NCBI GenBank assembly: GCA_013399015.1 | Contig: VWZX01010273.1 | Location: 4,282,095 to 4,346,094, forward strand | Length of the DNA stretch: 64,000 nt | Source: Galbula dea | Taxonomy: Eukaryota; Chordata; Aves; Piciformes; Galbulidae | Direction: 5' to 3' | In this document: one piece after another, positions 12,914-26,200 of the stretch | Position numbering within the stretch: the first letter of the stretch is position 1 | How the letters are laid out: every line of letters begins with the position of its first letter | The notes under the pieces: generated by a model | The model's input: the letters and a program-made list of their open reading frames with translations, nothing else | The model's database searches: none | What the model was told of the DNA's origin: nothing | Made by a program: the position numbers and the translations under genes

Positions 12914-14986
12914 CAACATGGCTTTTCTGCCAACAGCACTTTTACAGTGACTTCACTGGAACATAAAAATAACCATAAGGGATTAGAGGAAGGCACATCT
13001 CAGCATCCTGTCTCCAGCAGTGGCCATAGCAAGTGCCTAGGATAGAGTAAGAACATAGCATCTATGGTATTTCCATATGATATTATTTTCCTAGTCTCAA
13101 ACTGGTTTTGATTCAAGAGCTTGCCCAAGTCTAATGCAGTTTACCTATTTAAGTGCCCACAGTAGGTCTCTTTCAAGGGCTTGTCCAGTCTCTTCTTTTC
13201 AAATCCACATCATCTGCTGTCAAAGATGAGGGTTTAGGAGCAGATGGCAATATTCTGACTCTTGCTTCCCTTTGGAAAAAAAATAAGAACACTTCTAGAG
13301 ACCCACTGTGGTCAGCTATCCAGAGACTTTCCTTGGTGATTTCTAAATGAAGAACTCTTGTGATCAGTTTTGGTAAAATGCTTGACTCTTAATTAGTAGG
13401 AAATGTTGTAAAAAATCACACAAGGTTTCTATTCCTTGTTTAATTTCAGCATTGACACACCACCAAATATGCATCTTTAGGTTTCACTATCTTGAATGAG
13501 AAATGTCAGTGGATTCCGGGTGTGTTAGTAGATCACTAAATATTAGTAACATTATGATAAAACACTCTGGTACCAGCTGGTCTAGAGTTGTGTTTTAAAT
13601 GACAGTCACTCACTTTTGGAATTGCTTGTCATTTGAATACACAGATACCACATTTTTGCATTTATACAGAAGAAGAAAGCATTATTTGGCTTGCATAATC
13701 TGGATTCCATTTTTGTCCAAGCATAATAGTGTTATGTGTTGTCTCTGTAGTGAAGGACCCATCACGAAGTCCAGATTTGGAGCTGAGTCTCAACCAGTCT
13801 ATGGTTATTTTGGTCTATGGATTATTGTGCAGGTCCTTCCCCAAACATAGGTAAGATTTCAACAGGCCACTCTTAACTTTGTTAAGGATTCATAACTCAA
13901 TAACCCTATGACTCCTAAGCACTTTAGATCAATGAACCACTCTTAGTCATTGGCACATCTTGCAAACTCCCCATCCTCACAAAAAGCCTGGGACACAAGG
14001 TGACAGGGCAGAGGATTTCAATCAAAGTCCGTGCCATACAAAACTGACAGGTTCACATATGTTGCTGTTTAGTATTTTCCTAGAAATATTAGGGCTATTT
14101 ATTAGGACCTCAGGAATGACAAGGAGTGGAAACTAGTTTCCATCAGTTTGGAAACTAAAACAATGGAAAAAATCCAAAGAGTTGCTGTTATAAATCAGCT
14201 TCACTGATTATGAGTGCTGGTGAGCGCCTGGTCAGGCCTTTGGCAGGTGATATACAGCCATAGTTCATCAGCAAGTGTGATGAAGTTAGTTCAGTTCAAC
14301 CAGAGACAGGAGCATGTGGCTACTGAAACCCAATTATCTGAAAATATGCTTTGTGCATTGCTAATAAGAGAGGGAAATACTGCCTCTAGGCACTGGCTGC
14401 AGCTCCCTGGCCAAGAGTCTGTTAGGAAATACAGATAAATGTGTCAGTGCCTCACGCTGATGACAGGAAATAAGATTATCAAGTTGGTGGTCTGTGAAAA
14501 AGAAGTTCAACTTGGTCCAGAAGCTAGAAAAACACATATATATGACATTTTAGGTGCTGCAGACATATATTTATCTCTGTAACCACCTCTCTATATATGT
14601 GTGTGTATATATACACTAAACCATAGGCACATAAGAATGGTACAAGCTGTTAAGCAGCTACAGGAAAGATGGGAAGCCTGTTTTCAAAACCTTGTGAATG
14701 GGTTAATGTTGTTGCTAGGAAAAGATTTGCCCTTTTACAGATCTGAAGGGAGGCAATGTTGACAGTAAGGAGTAGAGAGAGTCCTAGCAAGATTTTAAGT
14801 TTTTGTATGCCTTTTATTTCAGGAAAAGAAAGGGCACTGACAATAGCAGCTGCCTGTAGCACAGTTCCCCCCCACCTTTATTTTACACTTGAGGTCTAAT
14901 ATGGATTCCAGGCATGATTCAGCAAACAGAGGGAAGAAGATTTTTACAGACATGGACTGGCATGGTATTAGAAAAAAATGGTGGGG

Positions 14987-15015
14987 AAAAAAACAAACAA
15001 AAACAAACAAAAAAC
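14987..15015. repeat. (AAAC)n simple repeat
   Basis: AAACAAACAAAAACAAACAAAAAAC, a low-complexity A-rich tract. It may be an old poly(A)-derived repeat, but no retroelement body is visible upstream. Confidence 0.8.
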
Positions 15016-17782
15016 CCAAAACATACTAACTTTCCTCAAGGATTAAAAAGATAAAATTCACTAAATTTGATTGTCTGGAGATTCATTTTATTATTTGAGT
15101 ACCTGACCAACAGACAAAGACTGATTTTGTGATCCAGAAGTGGCACTGACAGCTGTGGTGCTTCATCTCTCCTTCTTAAGTAAGTGCTCCCTTTCCAAAT
15201 CTGGAAGAACATTTTTAAGCTTAAGGAACAGATTTTTAAAGACAACAGTAAGCCTCAGGAGCTCTTCTAGCCTATCTTCATACCCCAAGACAAAAAACAA
15301 TGCTTTTTAAACTGTATCTACTAGACTAAAACATGTATGTACACAAGCTAACCACATTAAGTAGGAAACTGTAAGGAGTCAAGAGTTGGCTTCGTATTAA
15401 GTTGAAAGCACACTGGGCACATATATGAGTACAGGAGTAGAAGAGAATAAAAGACTTCTGAGGGAGATAAAACTTGATCAGTGTGGGAGTGACAGATTTT
15501 GTTTTCAGATGGTTTTGAGAGTTGGTGGTTATTGTGTTTTAGCATATGATTAGAACAACTTATATTAGGATATTGTTGAAATCTAATGGACAGTGGATAA
15601 TCTTCAGCAATTTAAGTGTGAATTAAAATGATTAATGTCTCCTTTTGTTGAAATGGTAGCATTGTGTTTCATGTTACTGGTAGAAATAATTTATACAGCC
15701 CATAAGAGCAATACTGTATTGACAGCAACATTAGAAAGAAGCCTGTAAGCTATGGCTGGCAGCACAGACTATCATAAAGCACCGTTTTTCTCTTTGCAAC
15801 TGTAAATCCCCAGAAGCCTGTGTCCATAACCTCTCCTCCTCCTTGTCTTTAGTAATCGAAGACTGGTTCTCTTTAGTTAATATTTATTTATTATTTTTAC
15901 ACTACCAAGGCCAGCCTGAATATTTTCAGTGCCACATGTCCTCTGGTGGTGCAGGAGACCTCAAATCTACACATCTTGTTGATTCTGGGACTGGCAAAGA
16001 GGAGAGACTGACAGAGACTACAGAATGCTGGTGATGCACACAGAGATGTGAAGGTAGCTACCATTTCTACACTGAAGTTCTAATAATGCTTTCCATTTCT
16101 CTTCAGATTATCAGAAATGGAGACTTACCCCTTGTGATCCCTGTGTTAATTGTACTGTTTATGGTAATAACTTTCTTGATTATTTTGGATGATTTGAGTT
16201 CTGAGACTTTTCTCATATATATGTGAGTGCATCTGCATGTTTTAAGATATAAAAATTGCTCTGGTGTATTCTTGTTCAATTGCACGGTAATAACTATAAC
16301 AATATCCCACATAAATTACGACTGTGCAGACTTACCTACTTGTCCTTGCCTCAGCTAATTATATTTCACTCCCATTCACTTTTTTTCATGCTGTCACTTC
16401 AGATGTATAGTTTTTGGTTTTCTAACTCTACAGTAGCTCTAATACATTCCCTGACAGCAGAGTGGGTTACAGTTACAGTGGGGGGACTTGCTGGACTAAA
16501 TGAACTGAAATGGAAGATATTTTAGTCTCTTGATATACGATCCTCAAGTAACTACAGCCAGACCTTCAGCTGCACTTCTACTTATTTTTAAAAACAATTT
16601 ACCCTTGAAAAGGACATTCTTCTAGAAAACATTTGCCTCTAGGTTTTGGTTTGGGTGGATGGACATCTTCAGAGAGCACCCTTGCTTGGTGGAGCAGCTT
16701 TCTGTGGAAATGGATGTCTGTCTGCCTGCCTTCTGAGGCTCCAGAGGAGCTGAGGATTCTTTGTCTCCCATTCCCATGCCTTCTGGTCTGCACTGTTCCA
16801 GAGGAGCAGTGCTGCTGTCCAGAGACCTCTTTATTTGAAAACTATGTTTTCAATGAGAGTTTCTGATGCTCAAGAAGCTTGCATAGTACCAATGTGACTT
16901 AAACTACACAGCAAGGTAGGAAATGTACGTACCTTCACTGTGAATGCATCAGTTCACCACTTAGATGTCTGCCATTTATGTTTTCCCTTTTCTGAAGCAT
17001 TTTATAGCTCTCTAATATTGTCTATTTTACCTTGCATGCCCTTCTCACAAGAATGATGATTAAAAAATTAAAACTCCTCACTGAGAGGAGCATATTTTTG
17101 TCAAAACACTTCTGAGCTTGATAAAAAAAGAGCTCTTTCAGTCAGATTTAAAACATGATTTCCAAAAATTTTACCAGTTATCCTAGTGACATTGTTATTG
17201 TATTAACCTTTCTGTTCTCTCTCTGGCTTCTTATACTGTCAGATATTATCAGAGTAGCTAAACAGTTCACGCATAAAATCAATAGCAAAAGTAAAATCTC
17301 TACAGGGGTTCATACTCTCTGGCAATGCTCCCTTTTCACTGGTAAAATATTTGCTTGAGTCAGGTATTTTTTGTTTGATTTTTAAGAGTGGAGGCGGAAA
17401 GTGTTTAAGAGTAAATGTGGTATTGGAATTGTGTGAGCTGCACCCGCAAGAAGGCAACTCCTTAATGGTCCCAGCAGTACCTCCTGAAGACAGCTTCCCT
17501 GGAGTTCCCCATGCATGGTGAGTAGGGCATCCATGCACCCACCCACACCCATTGCCTGAGGTGACACGAGTTGGAGGTGAGGACATGGCCAGCCCTGGGC
17601 TCTGCCCTGGCACAATGGGATCTCTGCCTGTAGCCAAGCTGGGTGGCCTTTGCACCACATGGTGGCCTCCCCAGAGGCCCCAGTGCTGCTGTCCTCAAGG
17701 GGGTTGGCTTAACTCTGTTTGAACCATTGACCCCATCTGGCTTCCACATCTTCCCCTGAAATGTTAGATTTCAACTAAATTC

Positions 17783-18040
17783 AGAATCACAGAATCTCCA
17801 GAGTTGGAAGGGACCCATTAGGATCATCTAGTCCAACTCATGAACTTTCATTTGTTTCTAAAGCCTCTCTCTCATCTATCTGTTGAAGTACTTCATGTCT
17901 TGATTTGCCTCCTCCGCACCTTTTTGCCATATTTCTCCTCTCAGGATTCTCTTTTTCAGGGTAAATAGATGCTATTTAGTTTCTACTCATATGGAAGCTC
18001 TTACACACTTTGGATCAGTCTCTCATCTAAAACCTACCAT
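17783..18040 (-). mobile_element. CR1 LINE, inverted, decayed
   Basis: On the minus strand the 3' end block is clear: AATCACAGAAT, TTGGAAGGGACCCATTAGGATCATCTAGTCCAACTC (17,786-17,838, read on +). Further along, 17,955-18,030 (TTTCAGGGTAAATAG, CTCATATGGAAGCTCTTACAC, GGATCAGTCT) resembles the more internal CR1 block that codes for the C-terminal part of ORF2. The stretch between is not alignable by eye. It may be one old element or two fragments. The 3' end is confident; the internal part is moderate. Confidence 0.7.
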
Positions 18041-19556
18041 TATTTACTTTTTTACATGAAGAGACCAGGAAGGCAATGAATTACCACAGATAAAGATGCA
18101 CCAAGAGTCTAAGCAATGGCATAATGATGTCTTCTCTTTCTGCTATGTTTTTTTTCGTCTTTCTGTGCACAGGGATACTGATGAAACCCCCCTTAATAAT
18201 GTCACCAATGTCATTGTAGAGTTTTCTTTTGCATTGTCATTTCTGTTGCATTTTTGAAAGGAAGAAGTATTTTTAGTAACACATGAAGCATAAAAGCAGG
18301 TGCTGCATCTTTCAGTTTCACTATTTAACCCAAATGGCTTTCTGTGTCATTAGCTTCATGCAGTCCTGCTGAAAAGAACTATAAACTACCATCTAGGCTA
18401 GCTTTTTTCCACATAAAATTTCCAGCAGCAGCATATGTGCTTGTCGTGTAGCTGGGGCTGATCCAAGCTGTGCAGAAGAACATTGAATAGGGTGGTGCCC
18501 ACAGTTACTCTGCAGTGCTGTGCTCACGGGAAGAGCTGTTGAAGGGCTCCTGGTTATCCCACACTGCGTGACAGTCGCTCTGCCAGGAACAACATGATGG
18601 AGCCGTGGACTCCTGGAGGTCCCCTGCTCCTAATAGCACATACCTGGTTCTTCATCCTGATGCAAAGAGGAGTCTGCAATCAGTGGTAGGTGGTCTCAGA
18701 GTGGTGGTTAGTTGCTGCTGGTGGCCTCTGAGCTGTTGGCAGTTGTCTGTGGGGAGGGCTGTGGCTCAACAACACCTTCCCAGTGTCATCGCAAGGGAGG
18801 GGACTGGCTGACTCCCATTTAGCAGTCATTGACAGGCAGGCCTACGCCTTCAGTGGGTCCAGACTAAGTGAATTGGGTGCCGAAGTACTTTAGTTCCCCC
18901 ACACTCCCCCATGATGAACTCTCCTCTGAGACACCTACAGGGAGCTCACACTCAGGTTGTTTGTGGTGATGGTTTCTATGAAAATGTGAGCTGACACCAG
19001 TGCCCATTTCACATGCCGTTGCTCTTAACTGCAGCCCTCCTTCATGCCACACATCCTTGTGCCAGCCCATATAAAATAAGCTGCACTGTAAATGCAATTT
19101 CCAGTAGTGACACTGATATGGGTTAACCCAAATTTTGGGAATTCGAGCTAAAAAGGAATTGATTCTTTAGAAACTGCAGGCTATCCACCCCTGGAAAACA
19201 AGTGTAAGCATTGGCTGTGTTGCCTTAGAGCAACCTCATGGCTGCCCTTAGTTATCCTGGTTAGTTAGGCACCCCTCTGGCTAGGAAAGCAGCTACTGGT
19301 ATTTGCTCTTTTATTGTTAGTCCTGGAGCAAACATATTTTAGCCAGATAGAAAATCTCAGACATCAGTTTGTACTGCTGATTGGCAGCATTTGCTTCTGC
19401 AGTAAGTGTCGTAATAATGGCTGAATACATCCATGGTTCTTCAGGATGATTTTTGAGCAGTCACCTCTGACTGATCAGCAGAACAGACCATAGTTACACA
19501 CAGGACTCTTTTGAACAATGTCATTGCTGCTGTAAGCCTCAGAAACCACTGTCCCT
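18041..19556. other. Gene-free unique DNA
   Basis: No gene or known repeat recognised. 18,420-18,860 is somewhat richer in G+C with short chance frames. Confidence 0.55.
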
Positions 19557-19558
19557 AC

Positions 19559-20200
19559 TGTCCACAAACTGGACTTGAGCCAACAATGTGCATTTGTAGC
19601 CCAGAAAGCCAAACTTATCCTGGGCCACATCAGAAGCAGCATGGCAAGCAGGTCGAGGGAGGAGATTCTGCCACTCTTCTCTGGTAAGACCTCACCCGGA
19701 GTACTGTGTCCAGCTCTGTTGACTTCAGCACAGGAGAGAGCAGGTCCAGAGGAAGCCACAAAAATGATCCAAAGACTGCAATCCCTCTGCCTTAAGGACA
19801 GGTTGGGAGAGTGGGTGTTCAGCCTGGAGAAGAGAAGTCTCCAGGGAGACCTTCTTGTGGCTTTTCAGTACTTAGTGCAGGATTATAAGAAAGATGGGAA
19901 CAAACTTTTTAGTAGGGGATGTGATAGGCCAAGGTGTGTGATGGTTTTAAACTACAAAAGGGTAGATTTAGACTACATATAAGGAAGAATTTTTTTTACA
20001 ATGATGGTGGTGAAACACTGGGATGTGTTGTCCAGAGAGGTGGTAGATGTCCCACCCACAGATTAAAGGTCAGATTGGAGAGGGCTCTGAGCAAACTCAT
20101 CTAGTTGAAGATGGCCCTGCTCACTGCAGGGGGGGACTTAGACTAGGTGGCCTTTAAAGGTCCCTTCCAACCCAAACCATTCCCTGATTCTGTGATTGAT
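19559..20200 (+). mobile_element. CR1 LINE, longest copy in the window
   Basis: A collinear CR1 3' segment of about 640 bp. It covers the end of the ORF2 reverse-transcriptase region and the 3' end. A frame from 19,575 still reads 135 codons and begins MSQQCAFVAQKAKLILGHIR, matching the C-terminal part of the CR1 ORF2 protein. It lacks the catalytic palm motif, which lies upstream and is absent because of 5' truncation. The end block GGTGGCCTTTAAAGGTCCCTTCCAACCC and the terminal ATTCTGTGATTGATT are at 20,143-20,200. The protein cannot be functional; the open frame is a relic. Confidence 0.95.
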
Positions 20201-23200
20201 TTCTTTGTTTTCCCACTAAGTTCCACTGGAAAAGCATAGCCCATTCTGATGCTACAGGTTTGAACTCAGTATCATTTACAATAACAGTGTTCATTCCCTA
20301 TTATTTTGTTGAACCAATGCAAAAAGACAAGGCTAATTTGTGAAATGGGCCACCTGTTCTCATACAAACGGCATAAGAAAATGCACTATTTCAATCGGTA
20401 TATTAAACGATCTTTAAGAAATGCACATGATTTTGTATCTATTTTTACTGCAGAAGATGTCATCATCCTTTGCTCTAATTGTTCCTGATTTTACCTCATC
20501 ATCTTTTTATTTAAAGAAAAGGAATGACAACTTGTCTCACTGAGAGCAAAGTTTATTCATAGATAGATCAGGAATAATTAGACCAAATGGTACTACAAAC
20601 TTCAGCAGACAAGATATCTCCATTACAGAGAGCTATGTTGTCATTTCTTTGACCATCCTCCCATCAATCCATCCATCAACAAATTAAAGTTGCCTAAAGA
20701 GCCATTTATCTTGAGTGCTTTTTACCTTGATCGCTGTCAATCTAGGTAAATAAACATTTTCCCTAGGCAGAGTTTACATATTTAACCATGTTTCAGGAGA
20801 CAGTCCCTTTGCTCCTCATACATCCAGATAATTGCATGTGCTTTTGCTGGGTTTCCTGATTTACCTCACCCACACATTGTACCTTCATTAAATGAGCCCT
20901 GCTCCCTTTGCCTCCCTTTGTCTTTAAAGATGGGATTACTAGGGTAAAGTTGCATTAAAAGTTGCAGACTGAAAGGAGTCTAGAAATAAAAAGCAAAAAT
21001 CAGCAAGCCTGCTTCAAGGAACATGACAATGCTACTGCATCTGAATTCCATCATTTAAACCATGATACCATAAATTACTTTAGGACTTCATGGTGAACAT
21101 AAGCAATGATATGAGTAGCATTATATTTGATATCTAATAAATATGTATGTGCCAGTGAATACACTGTTAAAGATATTACTTTCTATTATTTATTTTTCAC
21201 TTAATTGATACATAGAGCAGTTCACAAAAGCAGACACAAAGGAATAACAGTCTTAGATATTAGTACTAATGTATGCCTAGTGCTTTTCAGAAGACACTTA
21301 TACACACACATATGTAGAAGGGGTGACATTCCCCTCCCACCGAAGTCAATAGGCTACATGCAGTTGCTGTCAGTAACAAAGAAGGCTCTTCCCAAAGCTA
21401 ACAGTAACTGCAGCAGAATATGACTAAGAACAAACACACTGCTGTGGCCAAAGCTGGAGAATTGTTAAGGAAGCATGAGAGGAACAGCAACCTATATTCC
21501 CTGTTGATCATTAAGGATAACCTGTCTTTCCTTCTCAAATACCTTGCAAGCATAACATCTTGTTGGTCCTGGCCAGGGACTGACACGTTAGGTTTTTCAT
21601 TGCTGTTGCATGGCCAGGACGACAGCCACAAGAATTCTGGGGCACTTTGCAGCCCTGGCGGCCGGCTGTGCTGTGAAAGGGATAGCTCCATGCACAGGCC
21701 TAAGGTCCTCTGTGCCACCCAATGAGCCAGACACAGCCACGGTCACTGGCCTGCTAAACCCTGCAAGTCCTGCAGGCTGCCCATGTGCTGCTTCATGCTC
21801 CTTCAGCAGGTATACAAAGAGATGTGATCTTGTAGCCACAAAACAAACGATTCTCAGTTGTTAGATTTCCCTACAGTGAAGACAGGATGTAAGAAAATGC
21901 TGTTGCAGTGGTAGCATGCATGTTGGACAATGCTGTACTGGTATCAGTGGAAAACACTAGGCTAAGAAAGACTCAAACAAGTTACAGTCACAAGCAGCAG
22001 TATGACACTGACACTGCCTGATCCCCACCTGAAGCTAAAGTTATTTGGCATTGAATGTCTTACTGGTCACAGGCTTTTCTCTGTGTTATAGTCAAAGCAG
22101 AAGCAAAGGAAGATTTGACTTTCAAGACAGGGCTTGTCCCAAGTACAGTGACATCTCCTAAGTCTACAACTCTGAAATAACCATTCCAGATTTTGGTGCA
22201 CCTACATTCTCCTGCTTGCTTCTCCTGCCCCACAGCTGCCTGCTCAGTGTGGGGAGGCTGTGCACCCTCTGATGATTTGTCAAAGGCAGGAGATAGTATA
22301 ACTGTGCTGTAAAAGATATCGGGGCCAGTATTATGGAAGAGGACAGCTCAGCAAGGGCACCTATCTCATGGACTGCAACGGAGCAAATGTGGTAAGTAGG
22401 GTGCATAATCTTTCCTTACTCTCATCTCTCTTCCTGCTACCTGTTCTCTTCAGGAGCTCAAGGCAGGGGTTTGCTGTAGTATGATGGAGAAAGATGTGAC
22501 TTTTCCACCCTATTAATAGACACAGTAAGCAAGAGGTGCCTTCTTTTCCTTTATCAATGTAACTCACTTCTGTCTGGACAAATAAAGGGGACAAGATGAG
22601 GGATTTATACTCCCAATATTTTAATCAAACCCTACCACAAATTTCTTTCCTCAAACACAACCATAGAACTGGGGTAAATTTTCTCCTGCCAAGTTCAGCA
22701 GTTGAACTCAAGGCTCTCTGCCACCCTCGGAGAATCTTTACCTCCCCTGCCTGATGCCTCCTGCCATGGAAGGCAGCATGACCCTTCACCATGTCCCCAT
22801 GAACCTGTGCACTCGTGACATGACCTCACTTCATGCATACGTACAACACAGTATCAGCACTGATACTCTGATGGAGCTCTTCAAATGCAAGCATGGATGG
22901 CTTCTAGCTTGACAATGAAAGGACCCTCAGCTGAAGTCAAAGGTGGGTAAAATGGCTGAAATGATATTGCAGGAGTGTCCTCTATCTTTTTAGTGCTTGA
23001 TTTCCTCATCTTAACTGTGTATAAGCACTACTTCTTTGCATTTATTTATACTCTAGTTTAAGTGCCTGCACAAATTATAGCAGAGACAGCCAGAGCAGAA
23101 ATGAGGCATTTAAATGGTAAATAAACACTGCCTGTGCATGGTGGTGCTTTTATAAATAATATCCCCTTTTAAGCCTTTTTCTCTGTCGTACATAAATGTT

Positions 23201-26200
23201 ATTTTTCAGAACATCTGAACTCACAAGCATCACACGTCAGTCTCTTTATATGTTTATTTAAAGAGCATATCAAACTATTTCTGGGAGTAAAAGGACTAAA
23301 TCATCCATTCATTCCAGATAATCATCCTTACCATAGAAAAAGTCATGAGTTTTCTAAGATGCTGAATAGTTACTAGTAACTACTATTAGTAACTACTGAA
23401 TAGTCCCAAACGTGGCAGCTGAAGTCTTTGGAGTAACTCTCTTAGGAAAGCCATAAATTTCTGGGAGCAAACTCCCCACTGAGCATGCTCTGTGTTTGTA
23501 TCCCAGCTATTAGATACTGTGCCCTACATGCTTCTCTGCCCTTGCAGTTGTGCTGCCTCCTCTGTGCTGTATTTCCCCCCTCTAAGTGTGGGAATCTTTT
23601 TCTAACTGCTGTCCAGATGCTACCAGCTGCTAACCAGTCCTGCAGCATAGTCAGTTCCAGCCTTTGCTTTTAATGAGTGAGTGGAACGTGGAAACGGACT
23701 GTGACGTTTGCTCTTTCCTGAACTCCCCAAATGCACAGCCTGTTGAGGACTAGCCCAAATTAGCTTTGATTTCCTGCCCACCCCATAGTTTGTCCTTAGT
23801 AAAAATATGTGACTTAAATTCGCAATGACAAGATGATACAAATTTGTAACTAATATGAAATCAGTAGTCAGGAACGAGTCTGTCCAAATTGCTCTTGAAG
23901 TTGATGAGACACTAGAGAGGTTTTTTACTTTCCAGCCAGCAGGTCCCCTTTGGTGGAGGCAGCAGTGGTGGCGAGTGGGTCTGTGCTGTGGCAAAGCAGT
24001 TGTTGACTTCAGCACAAACTCAACCACCGATGGCATGTCTCACACAGACAATCACTCTTCTTGTTAGCCCAAGCACAGATGGGACTGGAAGTAGAGGTAG
24101 AAACACCTGCTGAGGGTTGCTTCCAACTGGTTCTCTGATGTGTTTGCAAGGTGGCTTGGAGAAGCTGGTGTTGTTCTCTATCCTACTCTGCATGTCCCGT
24201 GGCTAAATAGCAGGTGTCACTAAGCAAATCTGTCAACTTTCCAAGCTAAAATCTATTCAGATATGAAGGAAATGTAAACTGCAAATTGTATTTTCTGTTC
24301 TTTTTTTGTCTCAAAATATGGTGGTGGAATCTATTTAGGTGCAGCTTTGTCATCATATGGTAAGATGCAGTACTGAGAAAAAATTGAATACTGTGCGAAA
24401 AGGACCAAGGCAAAACACGAGTGTTATGCAGTCTCTTTCTAATGTGGTCTCTGAGTGGATAATAATATAAACATTCATCCATTAGAAAAAACCCTACCCT
24501 TTACTGCCCCCCATTAAATACATTGGCAGTCCTATTAAAATACAAGTCAGATTTGTGTTTAATGATCTTGAAAGGAAAGTAATTGCTTGAGTATTACTAT
24601 TCAAATGTTCTTACAGCAGCATATAATATTTACAGTCTAAGTGCTACTTCTGAGTGCTACATGGCACTGAAGATTGCCCAGCCTCTTCAAAGAGAGAGCC
24701 TTTGTAGCTGAGAACCAGGGTACAGAAACTATATCCTTTCTGAGCACTGTAAAGTCTTTGAGGAGCAACCAAGCAACCGCCTGTGGTTTTTTTCAATTTT
24801 AATAAGCTCTTGAAGGAAAAAAACCAAATCTTTCAAAAAATCCTTCAACCCTCTGAAGGGAGGGCTCAGGTGAGGAGTTCTGGTGCTATTCAAATAAAGT
24901 AAGTTCCTTGTTTTGTAAGCATCATGTGTCAGCACCAAACACAAAGTCATGTTGAGAACTCTGATGTTTTCCTCTACATTTTTAACCCTTAGTAAGTGAA
25001 AACATCATAGATTATTTGTATTCAAGTATCACATACAGTTTTGTGTGAATAGCTTCAAATCAAAACTCATTTTGACTAAGGAAGAGAAAGCAAAGAGGAA
25101 ATAAATGCATTTTTATTATGTTTATTTGTACAGGTCTATCAAGTGTAAACAGGGAGAGTATTTCATAATGCGTGTGGCAAGAGTGCCACAAAGAACATCA
25201 GTACTTTTCCAGTGGAAAGAATTGAATCCCAGGTCCTTTTTTTCTTCTCTCATCTGTATTGCCTATGAAGCTCTTGGTCCCTGAGGCTTCAAGAGTAATG
25301 GCAAAGTCCTGGGCTTGACATCAGTACTGCACTACCATCCCACCAGAGACTCAGGGTAGCAGACCCTGGAGTGTAAAACTACTCAGCAAGGTCTATCCCT
25401 TGCTCTGTACTTGTAGAGGGTGCAGCACAGGAAGGCCACAGTTGTCACCGAGACTTTTGTGCCTACCTGTAAACAAGATCAATTTAAAAAAAAATTAGAA
25501 ACAAAATGTCTAGGGCATTGCATTTCGTTGGACATGCTGGTTCTGAGCATGACAATCCTGCCATAGTGAATTAGCTTTTATAGCCTTAGATGCCACTGTC
25601 AGATGCCATCCCAAGCAGGGAGGACAGCGAGGATGTGATTTGAATGGAGTCGGATGAGATGCAGTAAAGAACCAACATGTGCTAGTCAAACTGGTGCCAC
25701 AGGCCAACGTGATGTCAGAGGTTGGGGGTCTAGAACCACTTTATTATCTGTAATAGTTAGCTTTTTCTGTGAGGGAGCAGATATATAGTTTACCTCCTTT
25801 GTATGCACCTAACTGACACACTGTTTTCTCTTTCAGGAGGTGTTATTCCATGCAGAGTACAGTCTCTTAATTCCATCTTGCAGTGAGGTTTTCTTGGATC
25901 ACTTTTATGATGAAGTCCTGCAAAGCTGATACAAAGGTAGTTCATGTTCCTGTTAAATTCTTGGCCAATGCCAGGGACCTTAGTGTAAGTAAGAATGAAA
26001 CTTGAAATTGCAAGTGCAGTGAAATGCCTGTACAACTCTTCATGAGCAAACACAGGTGAAAAGGAAGATGGAGAACCAGGAAAAAGGAAAGCACTTCCAG
26101 TTTATGCAAACCATAATGGCACAGAAGAGCAGACAGACCCTTCAAATAACCAGGGGCACACAACTGTCTTTGAAGGCATGAGCATCATTGCATCTGTGTG

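Larger units (their letters stand above)
11697..17780. other. Gene-free DNA with small repeats
   Basis: No coding gene. It holds an (ATT)n run at about 12,105-12,124, a perfect palindrome at 12,894-12,913, a mixed TATATGTGTG tract around 14,590-14,615 and an (AAAC)n run around 14,987-15,015. The longest frames (for example 17,239-17,658 on -) have biased composition, no family features and same-length rivals in other frames. Confidence 0.6.

Noticed and set aside
17239..17749. Overlapping minus-strand frames of 92-139 codons
   Set aside because: Three mutually overlapping frames in a G+C-richer patch, no domain, no splice-supported structure, adjacent to a CR1 end.
19575..19982. 135-codon frame as a host gene
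   Set aside because: It is the C-terminal part of CR1 ORF2 within a 5'-truncated LINE copy, without catalytic motifs.
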